Source of the DNA: an uncultured Flavobacteriaceae bacterium
Lineage (GTDB): Bacteria > Bacteroidota > Bacteroidia > Flavobacteriales > Flavobacteriaceae
Direction: 5' to 3'
Assembly: GCA_937773465.1 (NCBI GenBank)
Contig: CALJVK010000005.1
Span: 1 to 45,805 of the forward strand
DNA length: 45,805 nt
A program made the position numbers and the translations under genes. The notes below the pieces were generated by a model, which saw only the letters and a program-made list of their open reading frames with translations, did no database searches and had not been told where the DNA came from. Positions 37,724 to 45,805 of this stretch are shown piece after piece (the stretch's first letter is position 1; each line of letters starts with the position of its first letter).

Positions 37724-38770
37724 ATGAAATTTTTATCTATTTTATTTAGATTAAAATCATTTTTACTTTGTGTATTAGTTTTACTATCATTTCAATTTAT
37801 AATACGACATCCTCATATTATTGAAAGTTATTATTCTAATTTAGTTTACAAGAATATTTCTTATTATATAATATTGTTTTTTAATGAATTCCAATTTTCT
37901 TTTGGAGATTTTTTATACATATTTATCCCAATAGTTTTTTTCCTTAAACTTAAAAACACTAACACCAGAAGAAAAAACTTAAAGATTTGCTTTCAATTTT
38001 TGTTTGGAATTTATGTGATTTTTAATATTCAATGGGGACTAAATTACCACAGAATTTCACTAAAAGACAAACTAACAATTTCAAGAAATTACAGCCTAAA
38101 TCAGCTTAAAAACACTACACTTTATTTCATTAATAAAACCAATGATATTCATAGAAAAATTTCAGACAATGATTCAATTTCAGTGAAATTTGAGAATTAT
38201 CTTTTTCTTGAATCTTTGCAGTCGATAAAAAACTCTAGTTATAACAAAAATCAAAAGTTAAATCCAACTATAAAAAAATCATTATTCAGTTTACCGCTTT
38301 CTTATATGGGTTTTAGTGGATATATAAATCCTTTTACTCTAGAAGCTCATATAAACACTAATATTGCAAAATTAAATATACCCACTACAATTTGTCACGA
38401 AATCGCTCATCAACTAGGATATTCTGCTGAAAACGAAGCAAATTATATAAGTATTGAAGCTACTCTAAATTCTAAAAATGAGTACGTAAATTATAGTGGA
38501 AGTACATTTGCATTAAAACACTTGTTAAACGAAATGTATTTAAATGACAAAAAAACATATAATGAATTAATTAATAAAATTAATATAGGAGTGCTAAAGA
38601 ATTATAAAGAAGTATCTGAAAATTGGAAAAGATATAAAAATCCCTTAGAGAAATACTTTAAAAAATCATATGATATTTATTTAAAAGCAAACAACCAAAC
38701 TAAAGGAATAAAAACCTATAATTTGGTTGTTGATTTATTGGTTAATAAATATGTTAATTCAGAATTTTAG
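37724..38770 (+). CDS. DUF3810 family membrane protein with zinc-peptidase motif
   Basis: The 348-residue protein has about three N-terminal hydrophobic helices (SFLLCVLVLLSFQFII, FGDFLYIFIPIVFFL, FGIYVIFNIQWGLNYHRI). A soluble domain then carries the metallopeptidase signature CHEIAHQLGYSAENEANY (about residues 223-240), where the final Glu is a plausible third ligand. The segment LPLSYMGFSGYINPFTLEAH precedes it. DUF3810 has no established substrate; a membrane-facing zinc protease is a reasonable inference. It is 3 bases downstream of the PPIase gene and its end overlaps the convergent BNR-repeat gene by 17 bases. Confidence 0.8.
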   Translation: MKFLSILFRLKSFLLCVLVLLSFQFIIRHPHIIESYYSNLVYKNISYYIILFFNEFQFSFGDFLYIFIPIVFFLKLKNTNTRRKNLKICFQFLFGIYVIFNIQWGLNYHRISLKDKLTISRNYSLNQLKNTTLYFINKTNDIHRKISDNDSISVKFENYLFLESLQSIKNSSYNKNQKLNPTIKKSLFSLPLSYMGFSGYINPFTLEAHINTNIAKLNIPTTICHEIAHQLGYSAENEANYISIEATLNSKNEYVNYSGSTFALKHLLNEMYLNDKKTYNELINKINIGVLKNYKEVSENWKRYKNPLEKYFKKSYDIYLKANNQTKGIKTYNLVVDLLVNKYVNSEF

Positions 38771-41700
38771 GAGCTCCTAATTGTTCTAAATCTTTACTTA
38801 AAACATCAACTGCTTTAATGAATTTATCAACTCTTGGTAAAATACTATCCCATTGATCTTTTGCAATATCAAAACTATCCATGTGATGTTTGGTAGGTCC
38901 ATACGAATTACCATAAAAACCTCTTTTTGCAATAGAAATTCTTTCAGAAACAAGAGAAATATCTTTTTCCATTATCTCTTTTTTTGATTTATTTCCATAA
39001 AGTAAAACATCAATTAAATTCATTTGATCTTTTAATTCGTTTAATTTATTTAATAAATCAGAATCAATATTTTTTACATACCTCAAAGTATTGTCGAAAC
39101 TTGATTGTTTTTTCTTATGCGTAATGTAATTAGAGATCTTAACTGAATACTCAATTTCAAATTTATTTAATTCTAATATGAATTCATCAATTTTAGAATT
39201 CAAAGGATTTTTTAATACATTTTCTCTAATTCTTTTCACATCAAAAGTTTTACTCTTGGTTAATTCATTAACACCACCCTGAACTAATTCTAAAAGATGC
39301 ACTGAGTATTTACCTGGTTCTACTGTAATAGATGATCTAGACCACCTAGAATTTGAATTCAGTATTGTTGGCAAAGGTTTTGAAAGATTCCATGAAACTC
39401 TATTAATACCTTTTTTAGTTGAACCATTAATTCGATCTACTAAATCTCCATTATCATCTCTAATTTCCAATATTATTTTAGATTTAGTCTCATTAATTTC
39501 TTTATCCAATTCATCCCATCCCACAAAAGGAATGTCTTTATTTAATTTGTCTAATTCTTTTTCTGTTTTAGATCTAAGGGATTTTAAGGATTTGTATGAA
39601 TTAGGTAAGTTGTAAGAAAATATAGCACCATAAGGTGGATTTTTAGATGTATAATAAGATGACCCTTGACTTGAGGTTCCTGATCTAATCGGATTATATT
39701 GAAGTGCTTCTTTTACATCAAACAATACAACCTCATTGCTATTGGATTTATTAAATTTTCTTAACGAACTAAAGTCATCTAACACATAAAATCCTCTTCC
39801 AAATGTTGCCAAAACTAAATCATTTTCCCTTTTTTGAATTACTAAATCTCTTACTGATATTGTAGGTAATCCAGTTGAAAACTTAATCCACATTTCACCT
39901 TGGTTATTAGAAAAATACAACCCATATTCAGAGGCTAAAAACAATAAGTTTGGATCAATGTGATCTTGAACAATTCGCCAAACAAAAGTATCTTCTGGTA
40001 ATCCATTAATAATAGGCTTCCATGACTTGCCTCCATTAGAAGTTTTGTATAAATAAGGACTATAATCTCCAAACTTGTGATTATCTAATGCTACGTATGC
40101 GACTTGATCATTATGAAGATCTGCCTTAATATCATTCACAAAAGAAGAATCAGGAACTCCTGGAAGCTTATCGACAGTAATAGATGTCCAAGAAGAACCT
40201 CCATCTTTAGTACTATGAATTAATCCATCGTCAGTTCCTGCATATAAAATATTTTGGTCTAATATAGATTCACTTAAAGAGGTTATTGTGTTATAAGTTG
40301 ACATGGCATAAACGTCCCAAGCAGAATCCCAGCTCTGTTGTCTTCCCATAATAGGCAATGATAACCTTTCCTCATTTTTTGTTAAATCTTTAGAAATTGG
40401 AGTCCAACTGTCTCCTCTGTCGTCTGACTTCCAAACTCTTTGAGAGCCAAAATACAAACGCTTTGGATTGTGAGAACTGACTAGAATTGGTGAATCCCAA
40501 TTGAATCTCTCAAAGTCTTCATTTAGTCCAGAATAAGGTTTAATAAATACAGCTTCACCAGTTGTTCTATCTACCCTATGAAGATTCCCTTGTTGAGATT
40601 GAGCATAAACTATATTAGGATTTCCAGGCTCAGTTGCTGGTTGATGACCATCTCCTCCAAGAAGAACAAACCAATCACTATTTACTATACCATTCGATCT
40701 AAAAGTACGGCTTGGTCCACCTTGAGTATTATTATCTTGAGTTCCTCCATAAATATTATAAAATGGATAAGAGTCATCCACAGCAAGTTTGTAAAATTGA
40801 GTTAATGGTAAGTTATTTACAAACTTCCAAGATTTAGTGTCATCAAAAGATTCATAAATTCCACCATCAGTTCCGACAAGTAAATAGTTGGGATCGTTTT
40901 TCTTAAATGTCATTGAGTGATTATCAGAATGCTTATTTCCTTCACTCATTGTATAAAAAGTTTTTCCACCATCATCAGAAACTTGAACTCTTACATCCAT
41001 TAGATAAATTTTATCAAAATGATGAGGAGAAGCGACTAACTCCTGATAATAATGTGGTCCTGTAGCGCCAGAAACTGTATCGGACATTTTTTTCCAACTC
41101 TCTCCTCATTAGATGATCTATATACAGCTCCTTTTCTTCTCTCAAGTTCAATTGCTGCATATAATACATCAGGATTTATTTCAGAAATAGCCAAACCAAT
41201 TTTACCTAGCTTTCCAACTGGTAAACCGTTTTTTAATTGTCTCCAGGAATCACCCCCGTCGGTGCTTTTAAATAATTTAGTTCCTGGTCCTCCACCCATG
41301 TATGCCGCAACATTTCTGTGTCTTTGCCAAGTCGCAGCATACATAATATTTTCATCTCTTGGATCTACAACTACATCGGTTACTCCTGTCCATTTGTTAA
41401 CACTCAAAACTAAACTCCAACTCTCACCACCATCAACGGATTTATAAAGTCCCCTGTCACCTCCGCTATGACCAAAGAGGGCCTTGTGAGGCAACAAAAA
41501 CAGTATTAGAATCATTTTTATTCACTATAATTTTTGAAATGTGCTCAGATTTATTTAAACCTTTATTTTTCCATATTTTTCCACCATCTTTCGACTGAAA
41601 TACTCCTTTTCCAATACCAACATGTCTTCCACCTACATTTTCACCTGTACCTAACCATATTGTATTACTGTTATTAGGATCAATTGTAATACTTCCGGTA

Positions 41701-41987
41701 GAATAAAATGGCTGATCATCTGTTAAAGCTGACCAAGTAGTTCCCGAATTAGATGTTTTCCAAACACCACCCGAACCCACTGCCACATACCATTCATTTT
41801 CATTTTTAGGATTAATAGCTATGTCTGCAATTCTTCCTGACATAAAAGCAGGTCCAACAGATCTAAATTTAAGGCCTGAATAAAGGCTTGATTCATTTTT
41901 TAAATCTTTTTTGTTTTTTTGTGAAAATGAATTTGTCATTGAAAAAACAAAAATCAAAGACAGAGTAATTTTTAGAATTTCTTTCAT
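38754..41987 (-). CDS. Large exported BNR/Asp-box repeat (VPS10/sortilin-like propeller) protein (two frameshifts)
   Basis: The signal peptide LKITLSLIFVFSMTNSFSQ is followed by two beta-propellers with at least ten Asp-box repeats of the S-x-D-x-G-x-x-W kind: SVDGGESW, STDGGDSW, SDDGGKTF, SDDRGDSW, STKDGGSSW, TSNGGKSW and others. A 300-residue C-terminal region has an immunoglobulin-like strand set (RIRENVLKNPLN) and helices. Frames break near 41470 (an extra base; repair reads GPLWSSGGDRGLYKS) and near 41098 (a missing base; repair restores NEGESWKKMSDTVSGATGPH). The repaired length is about 1,077 residues. Relatives are widespread in Bacteroidota, often called glycosyl hydrolase or VPS10 domain proteins, without proven enzymology. 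No type IX sorting domain is seen. Confidence 0.85.
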
Positions 41988-42044
41988 AATCTAATTTTTT
42001 TACGATTAACTTAAATATAATTAATAATATCTATTTTTTCATTT

Positions 42045-42052
42045 TAAATTTG
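42045..42052 (+). promoter_or_regulatory. Bacteroidota -7 element TAAATTTG, 4 bases before the RlmD-like ATG
   Basis: TAAATTTG fits TAnnTTTG and is followed after four bases by ATG 42057. It is the third case in this window of a -7 box abutting a start codon, suggesting a leaderless message for the rRNA methyltransferase operon. No TTTG partner is seen. Confidence 0.45.
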
Positions 42053-42056
42053 CTGA

Positions 42057-43452
42057 ATGTCTAAAAACAAAATATTCCTTTCGGTTAAAATTTTTGATTT
42101 AGGATCAAAGGGACAAAGTATTGCTAAATCAGATGAAGGAATAGTTTTAATGGTGAAAAACGGGGTGCCTGGTGATGTGGTAGATATAAAAACTTACAGA
42201 AAGAAAAAAAATTATTTTTTAGGAAATATTATAAAATATCACTCATATTCAAAAAACAGGATTGATCCAACATGTAAACATTTTGGTGTGTGCGGAGGGT
42301 GTAAATTACAAAACATCTCATACGATACACAGACCAAGTTAAAAGAAGATAAAATCAAACATTCAATAACAAGAATTTTTAATGATGCTAAAATAAACTC
42401 TATAGTAAAATGCGATAATCAATTTTTTTATAGAAATAAACTTGAATTCTCTTTTACTGAAAACAAATGGTTAACAGAAGCTGAAATCAAAAATAGCGAT
42501 GACAAAATTGATAGAAGAGGAATAGGCTTTCACAAAGCTGGGATGTGGGATAAAATAGTAGATGTTGAAAAGTGTCACCTTCAAAACGAACCATCAAATA
42601 AAATTAGGTTATCGATAAAACAATTTGCAATTGAAAATAACCTTTCTTTCTATAATACAAGATTAAGAAAGGGATTACTCAGAACTCTTACAATACGAAA
42701 CACAAGTCTGAATCAATTTATGGTTTTAGTTCAAGTTTTATGAAAATGATCAAAAAAATATAAATTTAGTGATGAATTTTTTAAAAAATTCGTTTGCTGA
42801 GATTCAATCTCTGCTATACACAGTTAATGATAAAGAAAACGATAGTATATATGACAGAGATATAAAACTGTTTCATGGAAAAAACTATATAGAAGAAAAA
42901 ATTAATTCATTGACATTCAAAATTTATCCTAAATCATTTTTTCAAACAAATATTCATCAAACTATAAAACTATATGAGCTAATATTAAAATATGCTGATA
43001 TTAAAAAAAATGAAATTGTTTATGATCTTTATTCAGGGTTAGGGACAATCACTCAATTTGTTGCAAAAAATTCTAAAAAAGTTGTAGGAGTTGAAAGTGT
43101 GGAAGAAGCTGTAATTTCTGCAATAAATAGTGCGAAGGAAAATAAGATTGATAATGTAGTATTTGAATCTGGTGATATGAAAAATGTTTTTACAAATGAT
43201 TTTATTTTAAAACACGGAAAACCTGATGTGATTATTACAGACCCTCCAAGAGAAGGAATGCATAAAGATGTAATTAATGAAATTTTAAAATTAGATACTC
43301 AACGAATTGTTTATGTAAGCTGTAACCCGTCTACTCAATGTCGAGATTTAGAATTATTAAAGGAAAAATATTCAATTAACAAGGTACAACCAGTGGATAT
43401 GTTTCCTCATACTGATCATGTTGAAAATATTGTACTTTTGGAACTTAAATGA
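42057..43452 (+). CDS. rlmD: 23S rRNA (uracil-5-)-methyltransferase, RlmD/RumA family (one frameshift)
   Basis: The N-terminal TRAM-like domain contains LGSKGQSIAKSDEGIVLMVK and VPGDVVDIKTYRKKKNYF. The iron-sulfur cysteines are in PTCKHFGVCGGCKLQN (about 75-90), with a fourth Cys at DVEKCHLQN. FYRNKLEFSF is a family strand. The methyltransferase half has VYDLYSGLGTITQFVAK, ITDPPREGMHKDV, and the catalytic Cys in YVSCNPSTQCRDL. At about 42738 the frame slips by one base; repair joins FMVLVQ to YENDQKNINLVMNFL, for about 465 residues. It makes m5U in 23S rRNA. The subtype (RlmD or RlmCD-like) is not settled. The stop overlaps the next ATG (ATGA). Confidence 0.88.
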
Positions 43453-43940
43453 AACTATTAAAAAATAATTTTATACTATTAGGTTTATTTGTATTCTTAC
43501 TTTCGTGTGAACCAGATGACATATGTCTTACATCTATTGAAGATACACCTAAACTTATAATAGGTTTTTATGACAAAAGTACTGGAGAATTAAAAGAAGT
43601 AACCAATTTAAAAATTCAAGGACATAATAATGAAGAAGTATATATTTACCAAACCATTGACTCAATTGGAATTCCTTTAAAAAATTTAGATAATCTAACG
43701 ATATACAGTTTAACAAAAGATTTTAATGAAAATACCTCCAACTCTGGAAATAAAGATGATTTATACATAAATTACAATTATAATTGGGAATATATAAGTC
43801 GTGCATGTGGTTTTAAAACAACATATGAACTAAAAAATTTAATTATTGAAAACGATTCGAATAATTGGATTCTAGATACTGATTTGATTAATAATATAAT
43901 AATAGATGAAAAAAACATACATGTTAAAATATTTCATTAG
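43449..43940 (+). CDS. DUF6452 family lipoprotein
   Basis: The 163-residue protein has lipobox VFLLSC (Cys20), followed by EPDDICLTS, the family's C-E-x-D-x-I-C start. The middle is a transthyretin-like beta sandwich pattern (LIIGFYDKSTGELKEVTNLK, IDSIGIPLKNLDNLTIYSL), and a late Cys (ISRACGFKTTYELKNL) may pair with the first ICLT cysteine. The function is unknown. In Flavobacteriia it is conserved between an RlmD-type methyltransferase and DUF6048, exactly as here. It is coupled to both neighbours by overlaps. Confidence 0.85.
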   Translation: MKLLKNNFILLGLFVFLLSCEPDDICLTSIEDTPKLIIGFYDKSTGELKEVTNLKIQGHNNEEVYIYQTIDSIGIPLKNLDNLTIYSLTKDFNENTSNSGNKDDLYINYNYNWEYISRACGFKTTYELKNLIIENDSNNWILDTDLINNIIIDEKNIHVKIFH

Positions 43941-44613
43941 TTTTTTAACTGTAATTTATTGTTCTAGTATTTTTTCACAAGAAAAAATCAATGATAGTCT
44001 TTATAAATCAACTTATGGGATAAAACTAGGAATTGATTTTAGTAAACAAATCAGAATGTTAACAGAGGAAGATTATAAAGGTCTAGTCATTGTTGGTGAT
44101 TACAGACTTTTTGAAAAAATTCATTTAGCATTTGAGTTAGGAAATGAAGAGAAATTTATAAAAAACGAGGTTTTAAACTTTAATACCAGAGGAACTTTTT
44201 TTAAAGCTGGAATAAATTATAATGTATTTAAAAATTTGCAAGATCTAGAAAATGAAATATACGTTGGTTTTAGATTTGGTTCTTCAAAATTTGATCACCA
44301 ATTAAATTCATTTACTATATATAATATTGACCAATACTGGAATCAAAATAATATAGAAAATCCAATTTCTTTTGATAATCTATCTGCTAATTGGTTAGAA
44401 CTTATCGTTGGTTTTAAAGCTCAAGTAATAAAAAATTTTTATATGGGTTTAAATTTAAATGTTAGTAGATTATTAAAACAAAAAAGTCCTGAAAATTTCA
44501 ATAATTTATATATACCTGGATTCAATAAAGTTTTAGAAAACAATAATATAGGAGTTGGTTTATCTTACACAATACAGTATCAAATTCCTTTGTTCAGGAA
44601 AACAAAAAATTAA
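43906..44613 (+). CDS. DUF6048 family outer-membrane-like protein
   Basis: The product has 235 residues with a signal peptide ending ...IYCSSIFSQ; ATG 43921 (MLKYFISFLTVIYC) is an equally good start that shortens the overlap with DUF6452. The mature part has alternating amphipathic strands ending in aromatic residues: YGIKLGIDFSKQIRML, LHLAFELG-like strands, FKAGINYNVF, EIYVGFRFGSSKF, FYMGLNLNVSRLL and NIGVGLSYTIQYQIPLF. This fits a small outer-membrane beta barrel of about 8-10 strands. It is conserved with DUF6452, so the lipoprotein and the barrel may form a complex. Its TAA interlocks with the stop of the convergent gene (TTAA, 44610-44613). Confidence 0.8.
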   Translation: MKKTYMLKYFISFLTVIYCSSIFSQEKINDSLYKSTYGIKLGIDFSKQIRMLTEEDYKGLVIVGDYRLFEKIHLAFELGNEEKFIKNEVLNFNTRGTFFKAGINYNVFKNLQDLENEIYVGFRFGSSKFDHQLNSFTIYNIDQYWNQNNIENPISFDNLSANWLELIVGFKAQVIKNFYMGLNLNVSRLLKQKSPENFNNLYIPGFNKVLENNNIGVGLSYTIQYQIPLFRKTKN

Positions 44614-45776
44614 TTTATATTTTTTTTAGTTTTTTTTGAGCCACTATAAATTTCATACTTAGCTAATCTACTTTCTAATTTTCCATTAAAAAGTTTAATT
44701 TTTCTTGATGGTCTAAGTCCTACAAATTTTAACGCCTCTATACTGGAGGTGATAAACCAGGCATTAGAGTTAGAATAATCAGTTTTAAGTTTATCGCCAA
44801 TTTTTTTATAAAAAGATTCGAGATCAATACTTAATCTTTCTCCATATGGTGGATTAAAAACTAAATGAAGATATTCATTATTAACTTTAACAGATCTAAA
44901 GAAATCCTCTTTGGAAATGGAGATAAGATCCTCGAATCCTGCATTAATTATATTTTGATCACATTTTGAAATAGCAGATGGAGATTTATCAAAACCTGAA
45001 ATCTTATGATTAAAAGGTTTGATTTTACTTAAAACAGACTTAGTAATCATAACGAATAAATCTAAATCAAAATCTTTCCAGTTTTTAAATGAAAAATTAG
45101 ATCTTTTAATATTTGGAGGGTAATTAGTAGCTAACATTGCGGCCTCAATTAAAAGAGTACCACTTCCACACATAGGATCAAGAAAATCTGATTCTAAATC
45201 CCAATCACTTAATAATATAATACCAGCAGCTAATACTTCATTGATAGGAGCAATATTTGTTTGTGAACGATAACCTCTTTGATTCAACGGTTTACCAGAG
45301 GAATCTAAGGAAACTGTGCATTTATCATCCCTTATATGAATGTTTATTTTAATATCAGGATCAATAGAATCTACATTAGGACGTTTTTTATATAATTTCC
45401 TGAATCTGTCAACAATTCCATCTTTTGCTTTTTGTGAAACGAAAAGTGAATGAGAAAAAAAATCAGAATTTAAAACAGATTCAATAGAAAAAGTATGATC
45501 TAATGATAAAAAATCTTCCCAGTTAAAATTATAAAAAGAGCTGTATAACTCTTTTTCATCGTTGACATTAAAAAAAGCAATAGGTTTTAAAATTCTAATA
45601 GCTGTCCGTAATGATAAATTACATTTGTATAGAAAACCTAAATCCCCAAAAAAACTTACATTTCTAACACCTTTTTCAATTTTTTTTGCTCCTAAATTTA
45701 GTAGCTCATCAGAGAGAATATCTTCAAGACCGAAGAAAGTTTTAGCAACCATTTTAAAATCATTATTATCACTCAT
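44610..45776 (-). CDS. RlmL/RlmK-type 23S rRNA (guanine-N2) methyltransferase (THUMP + UPF0020)
   Basis: The product has about 388 residues. Start 45776 (MSDNNDFKMVAKTFFGLEDI) is preferred; ATG 45785 lies three codons upstream and sits close to a TATTTTTA box. Residues 8-160 are a ferredoxin-like plus THUMP RNA-binding region (LLNLGAKKIEKGVRNVSFFG, INIHIRDDKCTVSLDSSGKP, NQRGYR). The UPF0020 methyltransferase has FLDPMCGSGTLLIEAAMLA as the SAM motif and LVFNPPYGERLS as the N-P-P-Y catalytic motif. It matches the N-terminal half (RlmL) of the E. coli RlmKL fusion; the RlmK half is absent, as usual in Bacteroidota. It methylates guanine N2 in 23S rRNA. Confidence 0.9.
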   Translation of the reverse strand: MSDNNDFKMVAKTFFGLEDILSDELLNLGAKKIEKGVRNVSFFGDLGFLYKCNLSLRTAIRILKPIAFFNVNDEKELYSSFYNFNWEDFLSLDHTFSIESVLNSDFFSHSLFVSQKAKDGIVDRFRKLYKKRPNVDSIDPDIKINIHIRDDKCTVSLDSSGKPLNQRGYRSQTNIAPINEVLAAGIILLSDWDLESDFLDPMCGSGTLLIEAAMLATNYPPNIKRSNFSFKNWKDFDLDLFVMITKSVLSKIKPFNHKISGFDKSPSAISKCDQNIINAGFEDLISISKEDFFRSVKVNNEYLHLVFNPPYGERLSIDLESFYKKIGDKLKTDYSNSNAWFITSSIEALKFVGLRPSRKIKLFNGKLESRLAKYEIYSGSKKTKKNIN

Positions 45777-45805
45777 AATTATCATTAAAAATACTTTATT
45801 TTTGA

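Noticed and set aside
1..45805. tRNA/rRNA genes, CRISPR array, insertion sequence, prophage or toxin-antitoxin system
   Set aside because: Reading both strands showed no cloverleaf-type sequence, regularly spaced repeats, transposase or integrase motifs, or paired small toxin/antitoxin frames. No island-like change in gene content was noticed.

Overview
The window is AT-rich, gene-dense chromosomal DNA from a Gram-negative member of the Bacteroidota, most likely a marine-type flavobacterium with a compact genome. Four things support this. Gene families restricted to or typical of Flavobacteriia are present (DUF6452 and DUF6048 beside an RlmD-type methyltransferase, DUF3822 beside rsmD, a small one-helix protein beside mutL, DUF3810). 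Promoters have the Bacteroidota form (TTTG, about 19-21 bases, TAnnTTTG). Genes lack Shine-Dalgarno sequences, and kdsB implies lipopolysaccharide. I see no tRNA, rRNA, insertion sequence, prophage, CRISPR array or defence island. Almost everything is housekeeping or conserved-hypothetical.

Layout. 1-3460: the tail of an M1 aminopeptidase/ABC-2 permease fusion, then three secreted-protein genes (sugar phosphate isomerase-like, ADP-ribosylglycohydrolase-like, unknown), all broken by several frameshifts. 3486-5660: a secreted unknown, a YwaF-like membrane protein and a methyltransferase. 5657-7406: a sulfane-sulfur module, with a persulfide dioxygenase-rhodanese fusion (frameshifted) and an exported rhodanese. 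7481-9461: an NlpC/P60 peptidase and a TPR protein. 9468-14714: gyrA and clpC, divergent across the largest intergenic gap (190 bases). 14862-19590: the thrA-thrB-thrC operon. 19579-23419: two exported peptidases, S9 and M1. 23486-28818: gcvT, a RmlD-like SDR, YebC, an acyltransferase, kdsB and a RecD/Pif1-like helicase. 28842-30846: a promoter followed by a pilin-like unknown, DUF3822 and rsmD. 30893-35527: the small protein, mutL, two rhomboids and a membrane EEP-family protein. 35598-38770: NrnA-type phosphoesterase, a cyclophilin-FKBP lipoprotein and DUF3810. 38754-41987: a large BNR-repeat protein. 42045-44613: RlmD-like, DUF6452, DUF6048. 44610-45776: an RlmL-like methyltransferase.

Two cross-cutting patterns stand out. 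First, at least 16 single- or two-base frameshifts break otherwise coherent proteins, including essential gyrA. They concentrate in the first 3.3 kb, so consensus or sequencing error is likelier than gene decay. Second, packing is extreme. Six of eight convergent gene pairs overlap, four of them by exactly four bases with interlocked stop codons, and three genes have a TAnnTTTG box only 4-5 bases before the ATG, which suggests leaderless mRNAs.

I found no clearly new multi-gene system. The most interesting uncharacterised unit is the pilin-like protein/DUF3822/rsmD operon at 28.9-30.8 kb.
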